Positions 35,725 to 45,114 of a DNA stretch of 64,000 nt are shown here, piece after piece. Position 1 is the stretch's first letter, and each line of letters starts with the position of its first letter. The DNA comes from CAVVEQ01 sp963747315 (GTDB lineage Bacteria; Chloroflexota; Anaerolineae; Anaerolineales; Anaerolineaceae). Below the pieces are notes generated by a model that saw nothing but the letters and a program-made list of their open reading frames with translations, made no database searches and was not told where the DNA came from. The stretch is taken from assembly GCA_963747315.1 (NCBI GenBank), contig CAVVEQ010000013.1, positions 496,001-560,000 on the forward strand. Reading direction: 5' to 3'. The translations under genes and the position numbers were made by a program.

Positions 35725-37944
35725 TTATCCAGGCTTGATTCGATGGGCTTCCATCACATTCGGGAGATTTTCAATGCGGGTAAGCACGCGGCTAAGCTGG
35801 GCGATATCGCGAATCTCCAAAATCAGCGTAATTGTTGCCAGGTTGTGAGTCACTTTCAGGTGAATATCCATCACATTGATGCTTTCAAGACTTAATATTG
35901 AAGAGATATCTCCCATCAACCCCTGACGATCATACGCTTTGATCTCGATATTGATCGGAAAGGTTTTTTGCGCTTCTCCCCAAACGACTTTAACAATGCG
36001 CTCGTTGTCATTCATTCGGAGAATGTTGGGGCAATCTCTTCGATGTATCGTTGCACCGCGGCCGCGGGTGATGTAACCGACGATATCATCACCAGGAGCA
36101 GGGTTGCAGCATTTCGCAAAAGCCGTAAGAAGGCCTTTTAAACCAAGGACGGAGACTTCTGTGGTGATGGTCGGTTTCGCATCAGTGGTGCGAATTTCAA
36201 GGAGAGGTTCTTTTTCTTTCTGTATCTCACTGATCTTATTTACCACCCGACCGATGGTCAGATCGCCGTTACCCAGATCTTCATAAAGATCATCATCTGT
36301 TTTGTAATCCAAAGCCGCGATGAGCTCATCCATAGACAGGTTGGCGATTCCCAGGCGGTGAATCTCGCGGTCGAACAATTGCTTACCCTGCACAAGGTTG
36401 ATATCACGATCCTGCTTTTTAAACCATGCTTTGATCTTGGAGCGTGCTCTCTGCGTTCGAACCAGACCCAGATTTGGGTTCAACCAATCCCGGCTGGGAC
36501 CCCCTTGTTTGGCAGTGAGGATTTCCACACGATCGCCTGTTTTAAGGGTGTAATCCAGGGTAACCAATTTGCCATTAACTTTCGCCCCCCGGCAACGGTT
36601 GCCGATCTCCGTATGAACGTGGTAGGCAAAATCTATCGGAGTTGAATCGGCAGGCATATCGATGATATCGCCGTGCGGGGTGAAAATAAAAACCCGATCT
36701 TCAAATACATCGGATTTCATACCATCTACGAATTCCTGGGCGTCTTCAACTTCCTGGCGCCATTCCATCATTTTTCGAAGCCATGAAACACGTTGATCAA
36801 ATTGATCCGTTTTTGAGCCTTTTTCTTTATAGCGCCAATGCGCAGCAATACCCAATTCGGAGTTCTGGTGCATCTCAGGCGTGCGAATCTGCACCTCCAA
36901 CGGTTTCCCGTCATCATAGATCACAGCGGTGTGAAGGGATTGGTAAAAATTATCCTTGGGGGCGGCGATGTAATCATCAAACTCCTGGGGGATTGGGCGC
37001 CAGTGAGTGTGGATGATCCCCAAAGCTGAGTAGCACATGGGGATGTCGGCAACAATGAGCCTGACACCACGAAGATCCATCAGGTTCTCGTAGGCCCGGC
37101 CTTTATCGACCATTTTTCGAAAAATGGAATATATGTGTTTACGACGACCGGATAACTCAGCCTTGATTCCAGCGTTATCGAGAATTTTTCGAAGGCGGTC
37201 TTCGATGCTTTGTATCTCAATCTCACGATCGTGCCTTTCCTCGTTGATCTTATCGGCAATCTCCTGAAATTTGACCGGATCAACATAACGAAAAGCCAGG
37301 TCTTCCAGTTCAGACTTCATTTGCCAGATACCCAGGCGATTCGCAAGAGGAGCAAATATTTCAAGCGTCTCTCTTGCAATCCTTTTACGCTTATTTTCCG
37401 GCATTGCACCAAGAGTGCGCATATTGTGCAAGCGGTCCGCTAACTTGATGAGGACGACTCGGATATCATCCCCCATTGCCAGAAAGGTTTTTCGAAGAGT
37501 CTCCGTCGCAAGGTCACGTTTTCTGCTGCGGATATTAATCTCGCTCGAGTCAACATCGATATCTGTTCCAGCGATGGGACTAAGGGTTTCAAGCCCGCTG
37601 GCAAGTTGGTCATCACGGGAGACCATGGGCAGATTGGTAAGTTTGGTTACCCCGTCCACCAGTCTGGCGACTTCCTCTCCAAATTCCTCACGAAGATCTT
37701 CGAGAGTTACAGCTGTATCCTCAACCGTATCATGCATCAGACCAGCCACGATCACGGCAGGAGGCACGTGCATTTCAGCCAGAATGAATGCAACTGCAAG
37801 GCAGTGAGTTATATACGGTTCTCCAGAAATTCTTTTTTGGCCGGTATGGGCTTTTTCGGCGAACTCGTAAGCTTTCAGAATTCGATCTTTGTCAGAAGAT
37901 GAGTAGGAATCAGGAAGGGATTTGATCAGGTTTTGAATCGTCAT
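35725..37944 (-). CDS. rel: Bifunctional (p)ppGpp synthetase/hydrolase (Rel/SpoT)
   Basis: About 739 residues from the ATG at 37944, chosen because the promoter -10 lies just upstream of the alternative TTG at 37971. Domains: HD hydrolase (~40-190, HDTVEDT intact, so hydrolase is likely active), synthetase (~235-350, GRRKHIYSIFRKM and DLRGVRLIV), TGS (~395-460), helical and zinc-finger-like region (FAKCCNPAPGD) and a C-terminal ACT (~655-735). It controls the stringent response. Single long Rel proteins of this type are usual outside the gamma/beta-proteobacteria. Confidence 0.95.
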   Translation of the reverse strand: MTIQNLIKSLPDSYSSSDKDRILKAYEFAEKAHTGQKRISGEPYITHCLAVAFILAEMHVPPAVIVAGLMHDTVEDTAVTLEDLREEFGEEVARLVDGVTKLTNLPMVSRDDQLASGLETLSPIAGTDIDVDSSEINIRSRKRDLATETLRKTFLAMGDDIRVVLIKLADRLHNMRTLGAMPENKRKRIARETLEIFAPLANRLGIWQMKSELEDLAFRYVDPVKFQEIADKINEERHDREIEIQSIEDRLRKILDNAGIKAELSGRRKHIYSIFRKMVDKGRAYENLMDLRGVRLIVADIPMCYSALGIIHTHWRPIPQEFDDYIAAPKDNFYQSLHTAVIYDDGKPLEVQIRTPEMHQNSELGIAAHWRYKEKGSKTDQFDQRVSWLRKMMEWRQEVEDAQEFVDGMKSDVFEDRVFIFTPHGDIIDMPADSTPIDFAYHVHTEIGNRCRGAKVNGKLVTLDYTLKTGDRVEILTAKQGGPSRDWLNPNLGLVRTQRARSKIKAWFKKQDRDINLVQGKQLFDREIHRLGIANLSMDELIAALDYKTDDDLYEDLGNGDLTIGRVVNKISEIQKEKEPLLEIRTTDAKPTITTEVSVLGLKGLLTAFAKCCNPAPGDDIVGYITRGRGATIHRRDCPNILRMNDNERIVKVVWGEAQKTFPINIEIKAYDRQGLMGDISSILSLESINVMDIHLKVTHNLATITLILEIRDIAQLSRVLTRIENLPNVMEAHRIKPG

Positions 37945-37970
37945 TAATTTGTGTGTCAAAAATTGGTGCA

Positions 37971-37998
37971 AGTATAGCGGTTAATTGCAAACACGCAA
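37971..37998 (-). promoter_or_regulatory. Promoter of rel
   Basis: On the minus strand TTGCGT, 16 bases, TATACT. Transcription would start about 20 bases before the ATG at 37944, which supports that start. Confidence 0.5.
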
Positions 37999-38013
37999 TA
38001 CGGATGTAGCAGG

Positions 38014-38688
38014 TCAGCTGGATTCAACGATCTTCACCAATTCAGCCAGGCTAATTGTAAGAAGTGAAGGAATCTGGAGATCCGATTCAAAAAAATCCAT
38101 ATTGACTGTGACCGAATTGGGAACTGCGACACAGAAAATGCCGGCCAGCCTGGCCGCAGAAACACCATTCACAGAATCCTCAAAGGCGATCGCTTCGTCA
38201 GGTTCAACACAAAGATTCGAAAGTGCGGTTTTATAAACAGTTGGATTTGGTTTTGGCGGGTAAATGGAACCCGCGGTAACCACCGAATCAAACATATCGG
38301 TGCATTGAAGGCGGTGTAAATGTCCAGAAACCCATGCATCATTTGAGCTGGACGCGATGGATGTTTTAATTCCTTCAGATTTTGCTGCTTCAAGATAAGT
38401 TCTGACGCCGGGCATTAATTCAGAGGATGAGAGATATTTTTCAAGAAGGATTTTTTGTCGAACGATAATTTCTTTTTGTTTAATAGTGGATGATTCTCCG
38501 ATCAACTCGATTAAATGCGTGATTGGATTGAATGATCTTTCATCCGTTCCGACTGTCAGAGCATATTTTTCAAAGGGCAGTTCCTTCCCATATAACCGGT
38601 AAACCTCCTGCCAGGCACATAGGTTGGGTAATTCAGTATCTAAAATCAAACCATCGAAGTCAAAAACCAAAGCTTTGATCTTACGCAT
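38014..38688 (-). CDS. HAD-family phosphatase (beta-phosphoglucomutase-like)
   Basis: A 224-residue HAD hydrolase. Motif I is FDFDGLILDT, motif II is IASSSN, the motif III lysine is in YPPKPNP and motif IV is AFEDSVNG. A helical cap lies between residues 15 and 85. Close relatives act on sugar phosphates; the substrate cannot be told from sequence. It is 20 bases after the dehydrogenase subunit gene in the same direction. Confidence 0.85.
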   Translation of the reverse strand: MRKIKALVFDFDGLILDTELPNLCAWQEVYRLYGKELPFEKYALTVGTDERSFNPITHLIELIGESSTIKQKEIIVRQKILLEKYLSSSELMPGVRTYLEAAKSEGIKTSIASSSNDAWVSGHLHRLQCTDMFDSVVTAGSIYPPKPNPTVYKTALSNLCVEPDEAIAFEDSVNGVSAARLAGIFCVAVPNSVTVNMDFFESDLQIPSLLTISLAELVKIVESS

Positions 38689-38708
38689 AATAAATCCGAG
38701 TTATTAAT

Positions 38709-39887
38709 TTATTTCAGAATTTCTTGCGATTCGAATTTTCGAGAAGGATCGAATTTCTGACGAATTAGCTGGTCGGTTTCGCTCAAATTCTCAGATAATA
38801 CGCGGACCAGAAATTCTCCGATTCCAGGGCCAAGCATGAAACCCTGCCCGCACATGCCTGACGCCAGAATTAAACCTGAAATTTCCGGAACGCGGCCTAC
38901 GAGCGGGAATCCATCAGGCGTCATTGGGTAAAGGCCTCTCCAGGTTCTCCTCACGCGAAGGTGCTGAAGTCGTGGCATCACTTCAAGCAGCCTTCTTGAG
39001 ACCATTGGCAGAAATGTGCTGGTCTCCCGAATGTCGGCACCCCATACATTAGGGGAGGGGGTGATACAAAACAAAACTTGGCCGGTGTAATGCTGGTAGA
39101 AATAGAAGTTTGAAGAATCGTCTTTAGGACGAATATCAACAATCATTGGATTAAGGAACCTCTGTACCGGCTCGGTTATCGCGGCTTCATGGGAATCTGG
39201 AAATACAGGTATATCAATTTTTAGGAGTTTCCCAAGCTCCCGGGTAGCACCTCCTGCAGCGAGGATAATCGTTGGAGAGTAGTAATTCCCATCTGAAGTT
39301 TTTACACCTGTGACTTTATCCCCAGAAAATATGAATCCGGTCACCTGTTCCCTGAAATGATATGCGGCACCGAGTATAAGCGATTGACGATAGAAAGAAA
39401 GGATGGCAAGGAGGGGAGATGCATTCCCATCTCCAGCGCTGAATGTGCCACCCAGCAATCCCTCCGGATTTAGATCCGGGACGACCTCAAGCAATTGATC
39501 CCGATCGAGCCAATCAATATTCAATCCTAAATTCTTTTGTACTGATAGTAATTTCGTGAGATTTGATTTTTCTTCCTCACGGTAGGCGACAAAGCAATAC
39601 CCGCCTTGAAACCACTCAATATCGTCGCCAGTTTGTTCTTGCCAATGAGAGAATATTTCGATACTGCGCTGGCAGATCGATATTTTCGCAGTATCAGAGT
39701 GCGTGGCTCGTATCCCACCTATCGCGCGTTTATTCGAACCCTGACCGGGGGATGATTCAGAGTCAATGACAAGAGTTTTATAACCGTTCTTCGAAAAGTA
39801 ATAAGCAGCAGGTGTGCCGATAGATCCAGCTCCAATGATGATCACATCAAATGATGCGCCGGGAGTTGGGTTTAGGGATTCAGCCAT
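38709..39887 (-). CDS. FAD-dependent amine/amino-acid dehydrogenase beta-like subunit (DAO family)
   Basis: A DAO-fold flavoprotein of 392 residues, starting at the ATG at 39887, which overlaps the upstream stop (ATGGCTGA). FAD site DVIIIGAGSIGTPAAYYFSKNG, then GIRATHSDTAKI and LASGMCGQGFMLGPGIGE near the C-terminus. It resembles the beta subunits of sarcosine, opine or hydrogen cyanide-forming glycine dehydrogenases. The alpha-like partner is the adjacent upstream gene. Substrate unknown. Confidence 0.85.
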   Translation of the reverse strand: MAESLNPTPGASFDVIIIGAGSIGTPAAYYFSKNGYKTLVIDSESSPGQGSNKRAIGGIRATHSDTAKISICQRSIEIFSHWQEQTGDDIEWFQGGYCFVAYREEEKSNLTKLLSVQKNLGLNIDWLDRDQLLEVVPDLNPEGLLGGTFSAGDGNASPLLAILSFYRQSLILGAAYHFREQVTGFIFSGDKVTGVKTSDGNYYSPTIILAAGGATRELGKLLKIDIPVFPDSHEAAITEPVQRFLNPMIVDIRPKDDSSNFYFYQHYTGQVLFCITPSPNVWGADIRETSTFLPMVSRRLLEVMPRLQHLRVRRTWRGLYPMTPDGFPLVGRVPEISGLILASGMCGQGFMLGPGIGEFLVRVLSENLSETDQLIRQKFDPSRKFESQEILK

Positions 39888-41961
39888 TTTTATCCCCAGC
39901 GAATCTCGAAAGTGGGATCTCCACAAATAATGGACGCATGGTGGATTCAGTAATGTTTTCTGGTGAGATTCCCTCTTCCCGGAAAATTCTGTTGATTAAT
40001 GAAAAACAGGTTTTTCCCCCGCAAGCTCCAAGACCCGCCCGGCAAATGGCTTTGATTTCATTCACATCAGTATGCCCCTCACGAATTAAATCCCGAATTT
40101 CACCCGCGGACACACGTTCACACCTGCAAACGATGGTTTCATTTTCCACAGGTTGATCATAAGGATCACATTGATTAATTGAAGAAATTCCCTGGAGCAA
40201 TATCCCTGCCACTGAAAGTGCAATTGAGTTCGGAACATTGACCTGGAGGATCCAAGTACCGTTTGTTGCCTTACCGCCGCGGATTGCAGTAACCGGAAAA
40301 GATCCCAATAGATTCCCTTCGGTATTCACTAAACTAACCGCATCTCCGGGTTGGATTAAATCTTGTCCAAATTCCAGCGGGATCGAAACAAGCGGATTTT
40401 CAAAACCCTTACGGTAATCAACCAATGTGATCGCAAGACCCGGACAACCAATCAGGCATTTGAAACATCCCTTGCACGCCCCTTCACCTCCAATAAATTG
40501 GGGTACATCCCTAATATCTTCAATGGCGATCCGGATCAATTCCTGGTCGCAAAGACGGGAGCATGGATCGCAAGGGATTTCCTGGGTGCAATGGATCACC
40601 GGAATGACCCCAGTTTGGTGATTTGCGTGAACTTGATCTACCACCCGTCCCGGTTTTGATTTCAATATCTCGGCAGTTTTTCGCCATTCCAAGGGTATTT
40701 CAAACGATGTTTTCCCCAAGCGCCGAGCGATTTCCCTTCCACGAATCCTACCGGTAATCATCGCAGCGGAGGCCTCGGCGATCTCTTCAGCATCACCGGC
40801 GTTGTAGGCAGCTATTCCGAATTCATTGGCTTTTTGATAGAACTCGTTTACAGATTCCAAGCCAACCGCTACCAAAACCGAATCACATGAAATCGTCTTT
40901 TCTGTTCCTGGTATTGGTTTTAAATGGTCATCAATGGCAGCAATCGTAACAGATTCAACATGTTCTCTACCGTTTGCAGAGAGAATGGTGTGAGATGTAT
41001 AAATGGGTACACCCAACCGTGCGAGTTTATCCTTGTGGACTCTGTACCCACCACATTGCGGCATGGCTTCCACCAATCCGGCAACCTCGATCCCGGCTTG
41101 AATAGCATGATAACCTGCGATCAATCCGACGTTTCCACCACCAATGATGAACAAACGATCCGAGATTCTTACCTGGTCACGATTGACGATCGTTTGAAAA
41201 GCTCCAGCCCCCATCACACCAGGCAAGGTATTCCCTTTAAAAATCAGAGACTTTTCCCTCGCACCAGTAGTTGAGAGTAAAAAATTCGGTCGCACAAGAA
41301 TGTATTCTTTTCCGTCTCTCAGAATTCCAACCTTTTTATCGCTGAAAACTGCTACTGCAACCGAATTTTTCCATACAGATATTGTGGAGAAGAGAGAGAG
41401 TTCATTTTCAAGCTTCGCGGCGATCTCTATTCCCCGAATACCTGCAAATACATTTTCCACTGATCCAAAGAAACGGTGGGTTTGCAATACCAATTTACCA
41501 CCCAGTTGTTGTTTGTCATCGATCAATAACGCTTCGACCCCAATTTTCCCAAGCTCGATTGCTGCAGATAAACCTGCAGGCCCGCCACCAATTATTAAAA
41601 CATCTGTGACTATAGTGGAAATTGGGGCGGAGGGTATTATTGATTGAGTTTTCGGCAGTAAAGGTAATTGATCCAAGGGTTGAATCCGCATTGATGATGT
41701 TACAGGGACCATACAGGATTTAACCGGTAGCCCATTAGCGATCACCAGGCACTGGGAACATTGGCCATTTGCGCAGAAAAGGCTTTGCGGGGAACCATCT
41801 TTGGGATGATGACCAAGGATTTGGATGCCATTGGCGATCAACGCGGATGCGATCGTTTCATTTTCACGGGCGTAACAGACCTGTTCCTGCCAGAAGAACT
41901 CGATCTGAGGATCAGCGAGGGGTGGCAGAATGGGGTGACGATCTATACGTTTATTTTTCAT
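39880..41961 (-). CDS. Alpha-like subunit: fused 2Fe-2S, FAD/NAD, 4Fe-4S and BFD-type domains
   Basis: About 693 residues from the ATG at 41961 (GGGAAG upstream; the frame is open further to 42057). In order: an N-terminal 2Fe-2S domain (SLFCANGQCSQCLV...KSCM, ~35-100), a pyridine nucleotide-disulfide fold (VLIIGGGPAGLSAAIELG, then IIGGGNVGLIAGYHA), a Cys-rich segment with CDPCSRLC and CKGCFKCLIGCPG (4Fe-4S), and a BFD-like 2Fe-2S domain (CRCERVSAGEIRDL...GACGGKTC). This combines the HcnA/HcnB or OoxA-type modules plus a ferredoxin in one chain. It is likely the electron-transfer subunit of the dehydrogenase, divergent from pfkA. Confidence 0.85.
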   Translation of the reverse strand: MKNKRIDRHPILPPLADPQIEFFWQEQVCYARENETIASALIANGIQILGHHPKDGSPQSLFCANGQCSQCLVIANGLPVKSCMVPVTSSMRIQPLDQLPLLPKTQSIIPSAPISTIVTDVLIIGGGPAGLSAAIELGKIGVEALLIDDKQQLGGKLVLQTHRFFGSVENVFAGIRGIEIAAKLENELSLFSTISVWKNSVAVAVFSDKKVGILRDGKEYILVRPNFLLSTTGAREKSLIFKGNTLPGVMGAGAFQTIVNRDQVRISDRLFIIGGGNVGLIAGYHAIQAGIEVAGLVEAMPQCGGYRVHKDKLARLGVPIYTSHTILSANGREHVESVTIAAIDDHLKPIPGTEKTISCDSVLVAVGLESVNEFYQKANEFGIAAYNAGDAEEIAEASAAMITGRIRGREIARRLGKTSFEIPLEWRKTAEILKSKPGRVVDQVHANHQTGVIPVIHCTQEIPCDPCSRLCDQELIRIAIEDIRDVPQFIGGEGACKGCFKCLIGCPGLAITLVDYRKGFENPLVSIPLEFGQDLIQPGDAVSLVNTEGNLLGSFPVTAIRGGKATNGTWILQVNVPNSIALSVAGILLQGISSINQCDPYDQPVENETIVCRCERVSAGEIRDLIREGHTDVNEIKAICRAGLGACGGKTCFSLINRIFREEGISPENITESTMRPLFVEIPLSRFAGDKNG

Positions 41962-42056
41962 TGGTAACTTCCCAATTATTCTACCAAAGGGATTTAAACA
42001 TTTTACCAAAATGTCTTTACTGAAGAAATTTACTGTAAATTTGGGCGGAATAGGCA

Positions 42057-42065
42057 TGTTACAAT
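42057..42065 (+). promoter_or_regulatory. Extended -10 promoter of pfkA
   Basis: TGtTACAAT, 28 bases before the ATG; AGGAGA follows six bases before the start. Confidence 0.55.
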
Positions 42066-42093
42066 TTGTTGATTTTTTACCAGGAGAGATAGC

Positions 42094-43066
42094 ATGATCA
42101 GAAGGATCGCAGTATTAACCAGCGGAGGAGATGCCCCGGGAATGAATGCAGCCATAAGAGCTGTTGTCCGATCCGGTGTCGTAAAAGGATGGGAAACGTA
42201 TGGAGTCCGTCTGGGATATGAGGGATTGATTTCCGGGAAAATATTTCGCATTGGGAAAACGGGATGTGGGTGGAATAATTCAAAGAGGCGGAACTGTTCT
42301 GGGAAGCGCACGCTGTCCTGAATTTAAGACGGAAGCCGGGCAGCGGATGGCCATCCGTTCGCTGAACGAAGCAGGGATTGATGCGCTTGTAGTTATCGGT
42401 GGAAATGGATCTCAAGCTGGAAACCTGGCCCTTCATAAGCTTGGATTTCCAGTGGTTGGCGTGGCATCCACGATCGACAACGATCTTTTCGGTTCAGATA
42501 TAACCATCGGTGTTGATACCGCTTTGAACATTGCGATCGAAGCGATTGACAGGTTGAAGACCACAGCTTCCTCGCATCAGCGGGCATTCCTGCTGGAAGT
42601 AATGGGGAGAAAATGCGGATACCTGGCTTTGATGGCCGGGATTGCTGGCGGAGCAGAAATGGTGGTCATCCCTGAAGTTGAAACAAATCCAGAACTTATC
42701 GCAGATGTCTTACGAGCTGCATATGAAAAAGGTAAAGCGCATGCAATCGTGATCGTTGCGGAAGGCGCAAATTACAATGCCCTCGCGCTGGACGAGTTCT
42801 TTAGCCAACACAGGGAAAGGCTAGGATTTGAACTGCGTGTGACCATCCTGGGGCATGTTCAAAGGGGCGGCTATCCCAGTGCATACGACCGCATACTTGC
42901 CAGCCGTTTAGGTGCTGCAGCTGTGGATGAGATTTCAAAGGGAAATTATGGCGTACTGGTCGGTTTGCGGAAAGGTCAGATTGTACCAACATCCCTGGAA
43001 GAAGCGGTAAACAAGAAAAAAGACCTGGATCCAGAGATGATTCAGTTGGCAAAAGTACTCGACTGA
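42094..43066 (+). pseudogene. pfkA: 6-phosphofructokinase, one frameshift
   Basis: Phosphorylates fructose 6-phosphate in glycolysis. The first ~53 codons (LTSGGDAPGMNAAIR, ATP site) and the rest (GGIIQRGGTVLGSAR, IGGNGSQAGN, STIDNDL, TASSHQR, GHVQRGGYPSAYDR) lie in different frames. One extra base in the TTGGGAAAA stretch at 42251-42259 would explain it. The joined protein is about 323 residues, normal for the ATP/PPi-type PfkA family. The intact motifs argue for a sequence error. Confidence 0.9.
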
Positions 43067-43080
43067 GCTAAGTCGATCAA

Positions 43081-44164
43081 TTACTTCTTCAATTTCAAAT
43101 ACGCTTCAATAAAAGGATCGATCTCACCATCCAAAACAGACTGGGTGTTTGAGGTTTCATATTCTGTCCGGTGATCCTTCACCATCTGGTATGGATGGAG
43201 CACATAGGAGCGAATCTGGCTGCCCCATTCGGTTTTTACAAACTCGCCTTTCAAATCAGCGAGCTCTTTTTCCTGCTTTCGTTCATAGTCTTCAAGTAGC
43301 CGTGCCCGAAGTACCCGCATCGCATTTTCACGATTTTGAAGCTGTGAGCGCTCATTCTGACAGGAGACGACGATACCGGTAGGAATATGTGTGATTCGGA
43401 TGGCTGTCGAATTCTTCTGGACATTTTGACCTCCGGCGCCTGACGAACGGTAGGAATCGATCTTTAAATCTTCGGAGTTAATCTGGATGACAGGGTCATC
43501 CTGGGAGGCTTCCGGGAGTACTTCGACCTGGGCAAAAGATGTGTGCCTGCGGTGAGCAGCATCGAAAGGGGAGAGGCGTACCAACCTGTGAACCCCTTTT
43601 TCGGGCCGCAAATAACCGTAGACGTTTTTTCCTGAAATTGCGACCGTTACGCTTTTTATCCCCACTTCTTCACCTTCGGTCTGGTCAAGAACCTCGGTCT
43701 TGAAACCCTTTGCCTCAGCCCAGCGAAGATACATTCGGAGCAACATGCCAGCCCAGTCGCAGGCCTCGGTTCCACCTGCCCCTGAGTTCAAACTTAAAAA
43801 GGCATTACCCTTATCAAATGATCCAGATAATAGGGTTTCAATTTCGAGGTAATCGATTTGTTTTCCGATATCGTCCGTTTCTGCGAGAATCTCCGCCTCG
43901 AACTCGACATCACCGGAACGAGCCAGTTCCAGGAAATCATCTGTTTTTTGCTTTATCTGGTTCCACTGGTCAACTTCCGATCGTAGATCAGAAATCCGCT
44001 TCATCAATAAATGTGCTTGAGAAGGGTCAGACCAAATGGAGCTGTCTTCTGATTGTCGCGTTAATTCCGCGAGCTGGTTTTCCTTTTCAGGGAAGTCAAA
44101 GATACTCCATCAGGTCATGAATTCGGGTTTGATACGATTCAAGCCTTGTTACCAGTTCCTGCAT
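43081..44164 (-). CDS. prfB: Peptide chain release factor 2, with programmed +1 frameshift
   Basis: RF2 ends translation at UGA and UAA. The ATG at 44164 opens a 22-codon frame that stops at TGA (44096-44098) in the exact context TAT-CTT-TGA-C, with GGAG just before it as the internal Shine-Dalgarno. Reading CTT then slipping +1 to GAC joins the large frame from 44097, giving about 360 residues with the GGQ motif (SGAGGQNVQKN) and the RF2 tripeptide region (HRLVRLSPFD). This is the classical RF2 autoregulatory shift, so the interruption is functional and not an error. The start overlaps the ftsY stop (TAATG). Confidence 0.96.
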
Positions 44165-45090
44165 TATTCCTCCACATTTAAATCGGACAATATACCATCC
44201 ACAAATGCTTCACGGTCAAATGGAAGAATGTCCTCCGGTTTTTCACCCATCCCTATATAGATTACAGGGATAGCAAGTTCCTTCTGGATAGCAAATACCA
44301 TGCCCCCATGAGAAGAAGTATCCATCTTGGAGAGAATGATCCCCGTTACGTGGACAGCCTCTTTGAAATATTTCGCTTGCTGAAAAGCATTTTGCCCGGT
44401 GGAAGCATCCAGGACAAGCCACACTTCATGAGGTGCATTCTCCAACGATTTACCAACAACACGATGGACCTTCTTTATCTCTTCCATCAAATTGAAGCGT
44501 GTGTGCAACCGACCCGCAGTATCTATGATGAGAAGGTCACTGTTACGGGAAAGCGCGGCTTGAACCGAGTCGAATGCGACTGCCCCCGGATCGCTGTTGG
44601 GCTGGCCTGCGATAACTGGAATGCCAAGTCGATCTCCCCATTCTTGAAGCTGATCTATGGCTGCGGCTCGATATGTATCAGCCGCGGCAAGGAGCACTTT
44701 AAGCCCGGTTTGGTTATAGAGGCTCCCCAGTTTTGCGGCGGTCGTTGTTTTCCCGGACCCGTTGACGCCGACGAAAAGGATAATCTCCGGGTGGTTCTTT
44801 CGGGGATCGAACTCTTGTGATTGATCCAGCCTCGAAAGCAATTCCTCGCGTACCAGAGGAAAAAAATCTTTTATCTTAATGATTCCCAGTTCACTCGATT
44901 TATTCTTCAGAGAAGTTAGGACCGACTGGGTCGTTTCCAACCCCATGTCTGCCTGCAGGAAGATTGATTCAAGGTCGTCCCAAGTATCCGCGGTGATCTC
45001 GGAGGCGCCGAAGGTTGACGCGAGGTGACCAATCGCCGAATTACGGGTTTTCTTTAATCCCGATTTCCATTTTTCAAAAAAGGCGGGCAT
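44164..45090 (-). CDS. ftsY: Signal recognition particle receptor FtsY
   Basis: A 308-residue SRP GTPase with a short N-terminal region (no long acidic domain), N-domain helices, and G motifs GVNGSGKTTTAAKL, DTYRAAAIDQL, DTAGRLH and SKMD, then GMGEKPEDILPFD. It receives the SRP-ribosome complex at the membrane. An extended -10 ends seven bases before the ATG with no ribosome site between, so the mRNA is probably leaderless. prfB follows by a one-base overlap. Confidence 0.96.
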   Translation of the reverse strand: MPAFFEKWKSGLKKTRNSAIGHLASTFGASEITADTWDDLESIFLQADMGLETTQSVLTSLKNKSSELGIIKIKDFFPLVREELLSRLDQSQEFDPRKNHPEIILFVGVNGSGKTTTAAKLGSLYNQTGLKVLLAAADTYRAAAIDQLQEWGDRLGIPVIAGQPNSDPGAVAFDSVQAALSRNSDLLIIDTAGRLHTRFNLMEEIKKVHRVVGKSLENAPHEVWLVLDASTGQNAFQQAKYFKEAVHVTGIILSKMDTSSHGGMVFAIQKELAIPVIYIGMGEKPEDILPFDREAFVDGILSDLNVEE

Positions 45091-45097
45091 CGCCGCG

Positions 45098-45106
45098 ATT
45101 ATATCA
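45098..45106 (-). promoter_or_regulatory. Extended -10 promoter of ftsY, leaderless
   Basis: On the minus strand TGaTATAAT ends seven bases before the ftsY ATG, which would place transcription start at or next to the start codon. Confidence 0.6.
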
Positions 45107-45114
45107 CGCTAGAT

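Noticed and set aside
42000..42057. Longer start of the alpha-like dehydrogenase subunit at 42057
   Set aside because: The extra residues overlap the divergent pfkA promoter region and have no ribosome site; the ATG at 41961 has GGGAAG.
44096..44098. In-frame TGA near the start of prfB as another sequencing error
   Set aside because: The CTT-TGA-C context with an upstream GGAG is the known RF2 programmed frameshift site.
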